Origin: DATLMR01 sp964615905
Lineage (GTDB): Bacteria > Acidobacteriota > Blastocatellia > UBA7656
Direction: 5' to 3'
NCBI GenBank assembly: GCA_964615905.1
Contig: CAZTUB010000006.1
Span: 186,001-250,000, forward strand
Length of the DNA: 64,000 nt
Each line of letters starts with the position of its first letter. Position 1 is the first letter of the stretch. The position numbers were made by a program, and so were the translations under genes. Of the stretch, positions 7,595-14,443 are shown one piece after another. Below the pieces are notes generated by a model that saw only the letters and a list, made by a program, of their open reading frames with translations, was not told where the DNA came from and made no database searches.

Positions 7595-7640
7595 ACTGAA
7601 AATCCGCGTGTCGGCGGTTCAACTCCGTCCCTGGCCACCA
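7595..7640 (+). other. Attachment site: 3' fragment of tRNA-Phe, junction of elements 1 and 2
   Basis: These 46 nt start at the anticodon loop (ACTGAAAATCC, anticodon GAA) and include variable loop, T-arm (T-loop TTCAACT), acceptor 3' strand and CCA. The D-arm and 5' acceptor strand are missing, so it is not a functional tRNA. It matches 14444-14489 at 44 of 46 positions; the differences are in the T-loop. It is both the right end of element 1 and the left end of element 2. Confidence 0.85.
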
Positions 7641-7658
7641 TTAAAATCAGCAAATTAG

Positions 7659-7680
7659 AGCCGCTACCAAGCGGCTTTTC
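7659..7680 (+). terminator. Rho-independent terminator following the tRNA fragment
   Basis: AGCCGC (7659-7664), loop TACCAA, GCGGCT (7671-7676), then TTT. The 6-bp stem is identical to that of the terminator after the other tRNA fragment (14507-14528). Element 2 therefore seems to carry its own replacement for the tRNA terminator. Confidence 0.6.
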
Positions 7681-7687
7681 TTATGTT

Positions 7688-7711
7688 GCTACACATTGAG
7701 CTACACATTGA
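7688..7711. repeat. Tandem 12-bp repeats, candidate integrase arm sites (left)
   Basis: GCTACACATTGA occurs twice head-to-tail (7688-7699 and 7700-7711). The same pair, with one base changed, is at 14295-14318 near the other end of element 2, and an inverted partial copy GCTACACAAT lies at 7826-7817. This layout fits arm-type binding sites of the element 2 integrase, which has a duplicated N-terminal domain. Confidence 0.65.
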
Positions 7712-7739
7712 AAATGATTTGAAACCGGCTCCGGTATCC

Positions 7740-7751
7740 CTACGCGCGTAG
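7740..7751. promoter_or_regulatory. Palindrome CTACGCGCGTAG, copy 1
   Basis: A perfect 12-bp palindrome about 215 bases before the methyltransferase gene. An identical copy lies at 11358-11369, just upstream of the J-domain operon. Both are intergenic and both are preceded by CC-rich sequence. The rest of 7641-7967 holds the repeats and terminator described here and no credible gene. A regulatory site is an inference. Confidence 0.4.
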
Positions 7752-7967
7752 TCGCTTTTCGGAGGCTCTATAAACGGCTTTTGAGTCAAGAAACCGGCAT
7801 TAGGGCTACGCCTCGGATTGTGTAGCTCCGAGCGATTCTAGCCCGGTTAGCGCGTTACGGCGGGCTATGCTGCAACTCCGGGCAAAGTGGATTCATCCCG
7901 CTTGCCGGTCGCTTTTGCATGTAGTAGATTGCGCGGTAGTGTTTGACATGGAGGGCAACCGAAAAGC

Positions 7968-8930
7968 ATGGCTTCTCAACAGGCATTATGGAATCCAGAG
8001 ATAGCAACCGCGTTTGACCGTACCGCCGATGTTTCAATCTTGCCCGGCGATTCAAAAGAAACTCTCAGCACCTTACCCGATGGGTTAGCCAAACTGATTA
8101 TCACATCTCCGCCCTACAATCTCGGTAAGGCTTACGAAAAGGCAACCGAGCTAGAGAAATACTTGGAGGCATTAAACCCGATTGTTAACGAGGTTGTTAG
8201 AGTGCTATCGCCGCAAGGCTCGCTTTGCTGGCAAGTAGGAAACTACGTTGAAAACTCGGAGGTATTCCCGCTCGATATTTTCTACTATCCCTTTTTCAAG
8301 CGGCATGGTCTGAAACTCCGAAACCGCATTATCTGGCACTTTGAGCATGGGCTACATGCCTCCAAGCGATTCTCCGGGCGTTATGAGGTTATGCTCTGGT
8401 TTACAAAGAGCGATGATTACACTTTTAATCTGGACTCGGTACGAGTGCCATCAAAGTATCCCGGCAAGACGCATTTCAAAAAGGGCGAGAAATACGGGCA
8501 ACCATCCGGCAACCCTCTTGGCAAGAATCCCTCCGACATTTGGAAAATTGTTGAGCAAGACTGGGAGCGGTTGCTTTGGGATATTCCCAACGTCAAAGCC
8601 AACCATGCCGAAAAGACTATTCATCCTTGCCAGTTTCCTATTGAGCTAGTGGAGCGATGCGTTTTGGCTTTGACCAATGAGGGCGATTATGTGCTAGACC
8701 CGTTTTCCGGCGTCGGCTCCGCTCTACTCGCCGCGCTCCGAAACAAGCGGCGCGCCATCGGCTGTGAAAAAGAGGAGAGCTACATAGAGATTGCCAAGCA
8801 ACGAATAGCGGATTTGTATTCCGGCAAACTAAAGTACCGCCCGCTCGGTAAGCCAATCCATCAACCAACCGGGCGCGAAAAGGTAGCACAAATGCCTATG
8901 GAGTGGCTTAAAAAGGAGCAAGGCGCATGA
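7968..8930 (+). CDS. Type II DNA methyltransferase (N4-cytosine type, beta class)
   Basis: 320 residues. The catalytic motif IV is TSPPYNLG (residues about 44-51) and the SAM-binding motif I comes late in the protein, DPFSGVGSALLAAL (about 243-256), which is the beta-class order. TSPPY is typical of N4-cytosine enzymes such as M.BglII and M.PvuII, though N6-adenine cannot be excluded. It protects host DNA from the restriction enzyme encoded immediately downstream with an ATGA overlap. The start is ATG 7968, with GGAGG about 13 bases upstream. No controller (C-protein) gene is visible. Confidence 0.88.
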   Translation: MASQQALWNPEIATAFDRTADVSILPGDSKETLSTLPDGLAKLIITSPPYNLGKAYEKATELEKYLEALNPIVNEVVRVLSPQGSLCWQVGNYVENSEVFPLDIFYYPFFKRHGLKLRNRIIWHFEHGLHASKRFSGRYEVMLWFTKSDDYTFNLDSVRVPSKYPGKTHFKKGEKYGQPSGNPLGKNPSDIWKIVEQDWERLLWDIPNVKANHAEKTIHPCQFPIELVERCVLALTNEGDYVLDPFSGVGSALLAALRNKRRAIGCEKEESYIEIAKQRIADLYSGKLKYRPLGKPIHQPTGREKVAQMPMEWLKKEQGA

Positions 8931-9496
8931 GGCTCGCCGCCGTCTATTCGTTTAACAAGGGCAAAGAAGAAGTAACCCGCCGCTACGCATCGCTACTCAC
9001 AGAAGTTAATGACGCGATAAAGGCAGTTGATGCCTCACATCACAAAACCAAAGTGAGTAAAGAGAAAACCATGCCGGGCCAAATGCTGTACAGCCCGGTT
9101 TCGATCAATACTGCCTTTAAGGTGGAGTTTGGCAAGCGAGGTTGGCAACCCGTCAAAGTCTATTGCGAGTATCCTACCAGTTACTACGAGCCGGATTATG
9201 AGATAAGGGCCAAGCTAAAGGGCGCGTTTCGTGAAATGGATTTTGTTAAAGAGAAACTTGGTATTGAGGTACAGTTTGGCAAGTATTCTTTTATGGTCTA
9301 TAACGTCTGTGCCAAGATGACCATATTTCGCAACTTGGGCCATATTGATTGCGGTATTGAGATCGTACCCGTTAAATCGTTTGCTCTTGAAATGTCATCC
9401 GGCGTCTCCTATTTCGAGCAATTCGTTTGGGATTTAGAGCAACGCGGCGTTGCCGATATTGATATTCCGGTTTTGATTCTCGGAATTGATGCATAA
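8927..9496 (+). CDS. BglII/BstYI-family restriction endonuclease
   Basis: 189 residues, overlapping the methyltransferase stop by four bases (ATGA). The central segment FREMDFVKEKLGIEVQFGKY has the spacing Asp-x8-Glu-x-Gln that forms the metal-binding site of BglII and BstYI (Asp, Glu, Gln), followed by a core strand FMVYNVCAKM. The length is also close to these enzymes (about 200-225). BglII cuts AGATCT and BstYI RGATCY, so a GATC-centred site is the best guess. The pairing with a methylase makes this a complete Type II system that may also stabilise element 2. Confidence 0.8.
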   Translation: MRLAAVYSFNKGKEEVTRRYASLLTEVNDAIKAVDASHHKTKVSKEKTMPGQMLYSPVSINTAFKVEFGKRGWQPVKVYCEYPTSYYEPDYEIRAKLKGAFREMDFVKEKLGIEVQFGKYSFMVYNVCAKMTIFRNLGHIDCGIEIVPVKSFALEMSSGVSYFEQFVWDLEQRGVADIDIPVLILGIDA

Positions 9497-9504
9497 CAAA
9501 AAAT

Positions 9505-9531
9505 GCCCGGCTGCATGACGTACAGCCGGGC
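9505..9531 (-). terminator. Terminator of the leftward five-gene operon
   Basis: The 9-bp stem GCCCGGCTG/CAGCCGGGC has a 9-nt loop; on the minus strand it is followed by ATTTTTTG, a good U-tract. It lies between the convergent restriction gene and the leftward operon and could also slow the rightward transcript. The stretch 9532-9743 shows no gene. Confidence 0.75.
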
Positions 9532-9743
9532 CAACAGGAGGTAATGGCAACCCTCGGTTGCCTTGCCGAGTCGCCGCGAAAAATATCAAGAGAGCCGGGC
9601 GCGCGGGCATGCCATCGTCCCTTTTCCATGCTCCTCCTCAAACGTTGGAGTTAGCGCGCTCTCCGCTCTCAAAAGAACAAGTCAAAATGCAGCCATCATC
9701 CGTTTCCATGCACCGTTTCCGTTATTGGACTTAGCCGCCCTCG

Positions 9744-9974
9744 CTATACCTCCGGCGCGCGGTTCGATTTGCCCTTGCGCCCTCGGTTGCGTAGAGCCTC
9801 GCAATAGTCACAGCGTAGGGCCGGGCTTACTCGCGTTACTGGTACAACCATCTCCGATGTGCAAAACACGCAACGGAGCCGGTAGGCGGGCAAGTAGGTT
9901 GCGCCCCAAGTGAGTACCGCCGATTTGCCCAAGACTCGAAATGGGCCGATACGTCTGCCGGGTGATAGTCTCAT
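9744..9974 (-). CDS. Small zinc-ribbon protein
   Basis: 76 residues with two Cys pairs, LRCVFCTSE (about 34-37) and LRCDYCEAL (about 54-57), spaced as in a zinc ribbon, and a basic tail (RNRGRKGKSNR). Its ATG at 9974 follows directly on the TAG of the upstream gene (TAGATG), which strongly suggests coupled translation and supports a real gene. It is the last gene of the leftward operon 11342-9744. No catalytic function is evident; nucleic-acid or protein binding is likely. Confidence 0.6.
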   Translation of the reverse strand: MRLSPGRRIGPFRVLGKSAVLTWGATYLPAYRLRCVFCTSEMVVPVTRVSPALRCDYCEALRNRGRKGKSNRAPEV

Positions 9975-10319
9975 CTACATGTTGTAGCGGCCACTTGCGA
10001 GCCGAGCGCGCCGCCTCTCCTCGTCTTGCTCTAGCACCTTGCGCTTTAACATATCGGTACGAATTGAGGGCCACTCTTTTTTGAATCCCTCCTCAGTACC
10101 GCCGTTGGCAACCCATGTTTGCAACGCCTCCGCGCGTAGAGTCTTTTCCACCTCTTGGCGTTGCTTCTCTTGCCGCTCTTTGAATACGCGCTCTTTTTCT
10201 TCCTTTTCCTTTGCCTCTTTTTCGAGCCGGGCTTGCCGGGCCGCCTCATTTTCAACTTTGCGGAGCCGCTTTAGCTCTTGCTCATATTTTCGTTTCAACT
10301 CTAACTCTCTCATGCTCAT
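9975..10319 (-). CDS. Coiled-coil protein with FxxxWPSxR motif
   Basis: 114 residues. Residues 1-65 are a highly charged coiled coil (ELKRKYEQELKRLRKVENEA). The C-terminal part has TEEGFKKEWPSIRTDMLKRK followed by EQDEERRRARL. The upstream neighbour (10334-10606) has the same plan: a charged helix, then a segment with F-x3-W-x-S-x-R-x-D-x-L and an EQ/Arg-rich tail, so the two look like diverged duplicates. I do not recognise a named family. It sits in a five-gene operon, followed without a gap by a zinc-ribbon gene. Confidence 0.6.
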   Translation of the reverse strand: MSMRELELKRKYEQELKRLRKVENEAARQARLEKEAKEKEEKERVFKERQEKQRQEVEKTLRAEALQTWVANGGTEEGFKKEWPSIRTDMLKRKVLEQDEERRRARLASGRYNM

Positions 10320-10333
10320 AAGCCCCTACCTCC

Positions 10334-10606
10334 TCAAAATCGGTTTCGGCGTTGCCGTTGGGATTGTTCAACCGCTCGGTACTCGCGTAGCGCATCCTCG
10401 CGGAGTGATTGCCAGATAGATTCAAACTCGGTATCCGTAGGAGCCTCCGCCGTTGCTTCATACTGAGCATAGGCGCATTGCCTTAATTGCTCGGCTATAA
10501 CCTCCTCTTGCTCTTTTTCTCGGCGGCTCATCTCCTCGCGCCGGGTTTTCTCCTCTATAGCCCGGCGTACTGCTATCTCCACGTATAAAGCTACGGGACT
10601 ACTCAT
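10334..10606 (-). CDS. Coiled-coil protein with FxxxWxSxR motif, paralogue of neighbour
   Basis: The start is placed at ATG 10606, which overlaps the stop of the upstream gene as ATGA; the frame is open to 10675 but that would overlap the neighbour deeply. The product is 90 residues: a charged helix (RRAIEEKTRREEMSRREKEQ) then TEFESIWQSLREDALREYR and a tail with EQSQRQRRNR. The second half aligns with that of the downstream 114-residue protein. Role unknown; the tight packing suggests the products act together. Confidence 0.6.
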   Translation of the reverse strand: MSSPVALYVEIAVRRAIEEKTRREEMSRREKEQEEVIAEQLRQCAYAQYEATAEAPTDTEFESIWQSLREDALREYRAVEQSQRQRRNRF

Positions 10607-10869
10607 GCCTTTTCTCCTCTCCTCAGATAGTCCAGAATTACGACTGCGATTGCTTCCGCCCGGCATGCGCGGCAACGTTGATTTGCCACATGCGAAATTG
10701 AACTATGGGGCGCATCGGAATAGCGAGCGCGGCGGCCCGCTATCATCGCCTTTACTGCCGCGCGCTCGCTTGCTCCGAGGGCGCGGTATAAGAGCGGCGC
10801 GTACTGCATGCACAACTCAAAAGAAACCCGCGCTCCGGGCCGCTTGCTCATCTTGCGCTCTCCTGCCAT
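10603..10869 (-). CDS. Small protein with C-terminal Cys pair
   Basis: 88 residues, starting two bases after the stop of the J-domain gene. It has an N-terminal basic start (MAGERKMSKRPGARVSF), a helical middle (MQYAPLLYRALGASERAAVK) and a Cys pair in QRCRACRAE near residue 68, ending in a helix (AIAVVILDYLRRGEK). It overlaps the next gene by ATGA. It is not a full zinc ribbon unless the second pair comes from a partner. Family not recognised. Confidence 0.55.
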   Translation of the reverse strand: MAGERKMSKRPGARVSFELCMQYAPLLYRALGASERAAVKAMIAGRRARYSDAPHSSISHVANQRCRACRAEAIAVVILDYLRRGEKA

Positions 10870-10871
10870 GC

Positions 10872-11342
10872 CTACCCCGCTACCTTTTCGAGTTGGGCGT
10901 AAGCCGAATTGATTAGCTTCATTTGCTCCTCATCGCCGCCTATGTCCGGGTGATTGAGTTTAGCAAGTGTGCGGTACGCCGCTTGTACCAACTCCCTTGG
11001 GGCCGAGGGCAATAGGTGTAGCGCGGCGTAGGCATCGCTCGGAGCCATCGCCGCTCGCGCTTTTCGCTTTGCCTCTTTTCGCTCATCTCGATAACCGCCG
11101 TAGACAATCTCCGCTCCTGCCTCTAGCTCCAAGTATCTCAACCACTCGCGCAAACCCCGCTCGGCTTGCCCTCCTCGCTCTATCCGCCAACATTTTGAAT
11201 CCGGCTCGTACTCGCGCGCATGCTCGGCTACAAGAGTCTTGAATAACTCCAAGCTCGTATAAAACAAGCGGCTCGGAGCAACTACCCGCACGTAGATTGC
11301 CTCTATGCTGCGATGGTCTATGTAGACTCTAAAATCTCGCAT
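10872..11342 (-). CDS. Protein with C-terminal J domain
   Basis: 156 residues. Residues about 100-155 form a J domain: DAYAALHLLPSAPRELVQAA, then YRTLAKLNHPDIGGDEEQMK with the essential HPD, then INSAYAQL. J domains recruit and stimulate DnaK/Hsp70. The N-terminal 95 residues (RVYIDHRSIEAIYVRV, then ahead of YEPDSKCWRI) recall small beta-rich modules that accompany DNA helicases, but I cannot name the family. It is the first gene of the leftward operon; GGAGAG precedes ATG 11342 and a palindrome lies 16 bases further upstream. Recruiting host Hsp70 to element proteins is a plausible role. Confidence 0.7.
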   Translation of the reverse strand: MRDFRVYIDHRSIEAIYVRVVAPSRLFYTSLELFKTLVAEHAREYEPDSKCWRIERGGQAERGLREWLRYLELEAGAEIVYGGYRDERKEAKRKARAAMAPSDAYAALHLLPSAPRELVQAAYRTLAKLNHPDIGGDEEQMKLINSAYAQLEKVAG

Positions 11343-11357
11343 GGCTCTCCACTCATC

Positions 11358-11369
11358 CTACGCGCGTAG
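11358..11369. promoter_or_regulatory. Palindrome CTACGCGCGTAG, copy 2
   Basis: Identical to the copy at 7740-7751. It ends immediately upstream of the ribosome-binding site of the J-domain gene, where a bound protein would block the operon. The cognate regulator is not identified. Confidence 0.4.
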
Positions 11370-11846
11370 CCCTCGCTCTCTATGAGGTAGACGAGGGGCA
11401 ATCCCCTCTGGTGATGCCTAAAGGGAGCGGTTATTTCTTCAGCTACCAAGCGAGAAGAATTATTTCAGAGCGTGTGCGAGGTTTATACTCAGGCTTTTTA
11501 ATTGGCAATGGCCAATCACCAGATTTAGACCGGGACGTTGCCCCTCGAAATCGCGCAATCAACTATGCGCCCGTTGCCCGGATAAACAAGCCCAAGACTT
11601 GTAGCCTGATTTCCCCTCACACTAAATGCCCCTCTAAGCAAACGCTCAAACCGCCGAGGGTGTACCGGCGTATTCCGCATGCGAGCGGAGATGGATTTTC
11701 CAATCCGCCAGCATGTGCGCTTTTGTTTGTGCGCTCCGCAGAGCGCAAGGGAAACTCTCGCGCAAAGACCCAACCCGCGATTGCACTATCAAATTTGAAT
11801 TTGGTCATGCTAGAATCGCCTTGCTTGGTAGCGACCCAAGTGTTAA

Positions 11847-11885
11847 GCCCGTTGCAGTCTCCTAACTGCGGCGGGCCAGTTTTTT
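11847..11885 (+). terminator. Rightward rho-independent terminator
   Basis: GCCCGTTGCAG (11847-11857) pairs with CTGCGGCGGGC (11866-11876), 11 bp including two G-U pairs, loop of 8 nt, followed by CAGTTTTTT. No annotated gene reads into it from the left, which points to an unrecognised rightward transcript. Confidence 0.6.
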
Positions 11886-11916
11886 ATGCGACAATCGCAT
11901 AAACTCTCTTAAACTC

Positions 11917-12192
11917 TTATCGGTTTGCGGCTAGGCTTTGCCGAGCGCGGCGGGGCTTGCTTCCGCCCTCCTCCATGAATCGGCGCAATTCGGAGGGAGC
12001 ATACACAACTCGCTTTGTGCCGATGCGGGTAAACCGGATTTTTCCCGCCTTGCGTAGCCTGTAGAGCGTTACGCGGTCAACGCCGAGTATCTTGCAAGCA
12101 AGGGTTTCGCTAATCGCACACTCTAGCCCGAACTGTTTGCATAGCTCTAACTCTTGCTCGCTCATTGGAGCATCGCTCGATACCTTTGCCAT
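11917..12192 (-). CDS. Excisionase-family HTH protein
   Basis: 91 residues with a MerR/excisionase-type winged helix (HTH_17-like) over residues about 27-78: SETLACKILGVDRVTLYRLR, then the wing IRFTRIGTKRVVY and APSELRRFMEEG. Such proteins act as recombination directionality factors or as regulators. AGGAG lies about 12 bases upstream of ATG 12192, and a terminator hairpin (12215-12245) lies just before that, separating it from the integrase-led transcript. In element 2 it is the best candidate Xis. Confidence 0.7.
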   Translation of the reverse strand: MAKVSSDAPMSEQELELCKQFGLECAISETLACKILGVDRVTLYRLRKAGKIRFTRIGTKRVVYAPSELRRFMEEGGSKPRRARQSLAANR

Positions 12193-12214
12193 AGCCTCAA
12201 AATCTCCTGCAAAG

Positions 12215-12245
12215 AAAATAGCCGTCAGTAATCAACTGACGGCTA
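12215..12245 (-). terminator. Terminator or attenuator upstream of the excisionase-like gene
   Basis: Minus strand TAGCCGTCAG, 7-nt loop, CTGACGGCTA, then TTTTC: a 10-bp perfect stem with a short U-tract. It lies about 25 bases before the excisionase-like gene and after the 205-codon gene, so it should end the integrase transcript or attenuate read-through into the excisionase gene. Confidence 0.7.
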
Positions 12246-12300
12246 CGGATTATTGCAGAGTGTTGAAAATGTGGATGTGACAAAAAAGGAAAAAGATTTG

Positions 12301-12918
12301 TCACCCCTTGCGGTTGGCCGCTTTGGGCTTGCTCCTCTTGCGGCTTTTCCAACTATCCGTAGAGGTATGGTAAGGCAACGCCTCGCCGGAGGTTGTGACA
12401 ACCTCCAAAACAATCGGCTGTTGCTGTAGCTCCTCGCAATATGCCCGGTACTGTCTTAGGTCGCGCTCCATCGCCTTTTCGTCTAGCTCAATTCCTAATT
12501 CATCCCAAACGCTCTCGCGGTACACATGCAAGGCTAGGGATTTTAGAGTTGTTTGCTTATTCCAATACTCGGAATTGCTTGCCCTCTTGTATAGCTTTGA
12601 GCGTTTCTTTTGACCATCGCGCTTTAGTCTGATTCTGCCATCTTGGTCGCTTGGGTTGATTGGCTCTACGATCTTTGATAGCTCGCCCATGAGTTTGTGA
12701 AACTCAATAGCCCGCTCTACCGAGGGCGATAGCTCCGGGTATCGCTCCGGGTAAATGAGTTTGTGGATTTGCCGGAGCCGGGCGAGCGCATCCGGCTCGC
12801 CGTTGTAGGCAAAATCAATCAACCGGCGTAGGCCGCGCGTGTAATGAGGCTCTACCTCCTCTTTGTATAGCTCGCAACCCGGCTCAATCTCTAAGGTAAT
12901 CTCTTGGCTATCGGTCAT
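12301..12918 (-). CDS. Hypothetical protein linked to integrase (205 aa)
   Basis: 205 residues, 12 bases downstream of the integrase stop, so almost certainly co-transcribed. The protein is hydrophilic: an acidic N-terminus (MTDSQEITLEIEPGCELYKE), a helical middle rich in Arg/Tyr, a segment DQDGRIRLKRDGQKKRSKLY, and a basic C-terminus (WKSRKRSKPKAANRKG). No transmembrane, zinc or nuclease motif is visible. I do not recognise the family. Its linkage to the integrase suggests a role in recombination or replication of element 2. Confidence 0.6.
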   Translation of the reverse strand: MTDSQEITLEIEPGCELYKEEVEPHYTRGLRRLIDFAYNGEPDALARLRQIHKLIYPERYPELSPSVERAIEFHKLMGELSKIVEPINPSDQDGRIRLKRDGQKKRSKLYKRASNSEYWNKQTTLKSLALHVYRESVWDELGIELDEKAMERDLRQYRAYCEELQQQPIVLEVVTTSGEALPYHTSTDSWKSRKRSKPKAANRKG

Positions 12919-12930
12919 CGCTCGCCTCCT

Positions 12931-14265
12931 CTACTTGCGCCCTCGTTTCGCCTTGGGGCGAAATAACATTTGTTCTAGCTTCTCGGTTGCCGCTTGCTGC
13001 ATGGAGGGCAAAACATGCGAGTAGGTATCGAGCGTAAGAGTGATTGACGCATGCCCTAGTCGCTCGCTTACCACTTTAGGGTTTTCTTGGGCCGCGAGTA
13101 GGAGCGTGGCGCAAGAGTGGCGTAGGTCGTACATCCTGATAGATTCGGGCAACTCCGCGCGTAGCAGAATCGGTTTGAAGTGACGCCGCATGAGGTTTTG
13201 GAGCATGAGCGGCCCGCCTTGTGGAGTGGCGAAAACCAAATCGAGGTTTTCATAGCCCGGCCCGGCTTTTAACCGCTCCACGTTTTGCTTGCGCCTATGC
13301 TCTACAAGCGAGCGAGCAACGGAGGAGGGAATAGGTATGCTACGGCGGCTCCGCGAGGTTTTAGGCTCGCCAAAATAATAGCCGCCGCCTCGCCTCCTCC
13401 AAACGAGCGTACGTTGTACCGTGACTATTGCGCGCTCTATATCCACGTCGCGCCATTGCAAACCTAGATACTCCTCCGGGCGCATGCCGGTAGCGAGGGC
13501 GAGGGCAAAAAGCACTCCCCATTTGTCAGTGGCCGCCGCCGCTAGAAACCGGGCCGCCATGTCGGGCGATAGCGCATGCATCTCCTGCCTTGCCTGCCTC
13601 GGTAGCTCCGCGAGTTGGGCCGGGTTTCTCGGCATCAATCCCCATTTCATCGCTTGCTTGAAACCGGAGGTTAAAACCGCATGCGTGTAGCGGATTGTGC
13701 GAGCCGACAAGCCGCGCTCCTGCATGCTCGAATAGAGGCGTTGAACATCTAGCGGGCGTACCTCGGAGAGTTTCTTGCGGCCCAACGCCGGGCGTATGTA
13801 GCGGCGTAGCAAATCCTCGTAGTCTGCATAGGTGCGCTCGCTAACCCTCGGCTTGGCCGCCGCCGATAGCCAGTGGTCAAAGTATTCGCTTAGGGTTGTC
13901 TTGTTGCCCTCTACAACGGTTTCGCCCGAATCGTCTAAATCGCGTATGAGGTTCTTTAGCAATTCCTTGGCGTCGGTTTTATTCTCTCCCTTTTTCCAAA
14001 TGTCGCGCCGCTTGCCCGCCTCGTCTGTGATGGTCACTCGCGCGTACCATCCCGCGCTTTTGGAAAATGTAGAGGCTTTGATTTTGGTCGGCTTGCCGGG
14101 TTTCTTTTTCAACTCCTCGGCTAGACGGCTCGCAACCTCTAGCGCGTGTTTCTTGCTCTTGGCTTTGCGCTCGATTCGTTGCCGCTTGCCGCTCTCGTCT
14201 GTGTATTCAACGGCTCCGTACCAGTAGACGCGCTCGAAAACCATCCCGCTACGCTCTTTGGCCAT
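12931..14265 (-). CDS. int: Tyrosine recombinase/integrase of element 2, duplicated N-terminal arm domain
   Basis: 444 residues. The N-terminus has two similar beta-rich arm-binding repeats: VYWYGAVEYTDESGKRQRIE at about 13-32, and GWYARVTITDEAGKRRDIWK at about 72-91. The SAM-like domain follows, then the catalytic domain with Arg in TGMRPEEYL, Lys in PKTSRSRRS, HxxR in DLRHSCATLL, His in RLGHAS and Tyr in DTYSHVLPS. It lies near the right attachment site with its start 180 bases from it. Tandem direct repeats at both ends of the element fit the duplicated arm domain. Downstream is a gene of unknown function in the same transcript. Confidence 0.92.
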   Translation of the reverse strand: MAKERSGMVFERVYWYGAVEYTDESGKRQRIERKAKSKKHALEVASRLAEELKKKPGKPTKIKASTFSKSAGWYARVTITDEAGKRRDIWKKGENKTDAKELLKNLIRDLDDSGETVVEGNKTTLSEYFDHWLSAAAKPRVSERTYADYEDLLRRYIRPALGRKKLSEVRPLDVQRLYSSMQERGLSARTIRYTHAVLTSGFKQAMKWGLMPRNPAQLAELPRQARQEMHALSPDMAARFLAAAATDKWGVLFALALATGMRPEEYLGLQWRDVDIERAIVTVQRTLVWRRRGGGYYFGEPKTSRSRRSIPIPSSVARSLVEHRRKQNVERLKAGPGYENLDLVFATPQGGPLMLQNLMRRHFKPILLRAELPESIRMYDLRHSCATLLLAAQENPKVVSERLGHASITLTLDTYSHVLPSMQQAATEKLEQMLFRPKAKRGRK

Positions 14266-14294
14266 GCCTTTTCTCTCCTGTCTTGGGTAGCCCG

Positions 14295-14318
14295 GCTACA
14301 CAATGAGCTACACATTGA
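14295..14318. repeat. Tandem 12-bp repeats, candidate integrase arm sites (right)
   Basis: GCTACACAATGA (14295-14306) and GCTACACATTGA (14307-14318), head-to-tail, between the integrase start and the right attachment site. They match the left pair at 7688-7711 in sequence and in orientation. They also lie where the integrase promoter should be, so integrase binding could repress its own gene. Confidence 0.65.
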
Positions 14319-14443
14319 ACTGTACCGGGGGCCACAATCTGAAATATCACGCAACGAGATGATAGTATGGAAATGCCTGAAAATCAAAGGTTTTGATGCG
14401 GTGTGCAACGGTGGGCAATTTGAGGAAACTAACTCTGGTGCGA

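Larger units (their letters stand above)
1..7640. mobile_element. Integrative element 1 (left end outside window)
   Basis: This stretch behaves as one integrated element. It has a tyrosine integrase gene near its right end (6266-7540), and immediately after it a 46-nt copy of the 3' part of a tRNA-Phe gene (7595-7640), the usual attachment site of such integrases. Inside are a Cro/CI-like switch, an ImmA-type metalloprotease and small unknown genes, and no phage structural genes are visible. The tRNA fragment reads rightward, so the intact tRNA-Phe gene should lie to the left of the window. Whether this is a phage satellite, a defective prophage or an ICE cannot be told from the part seen. 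Confidence 0.8.
11343..11916. other. 574-base intergenic region of element 2
   Basis: This holds the palindrome at 11358-11369, the probable promoter region of the J-domain operon and a rightward terminator at 11847-11885. A 163-codon open frame on the plus strand (11411-11902) has no start signal and protein-unlike composition, so I do not call it. The presence of a strong rightward terminator suggests a rightward transcript, possibly a non-coding RNA, ending here. Confidence 0.5.

Noticed and set aside
7345..7653. Minus-strand frame with VARDGVEPPTRGFSV near 7630 and the similar one at 14347-14580
   Set aside because: These are reverse translations of the tRNA-Phe 3' fragment, a well-known annotation artefact, not proteins.
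9544..9654. 36-codon frame preceded by AGGAGG
   Set aside because: The AGGAGG is only two bases from the ATG, too close for initiation, and the peptide has no recognisable feature.
11411..11902. 163-codon plus-strand frame in element 2
   Set aside because: No ribosome-binding site, unusual composition and a terminator inside its end; treated as non-coding.
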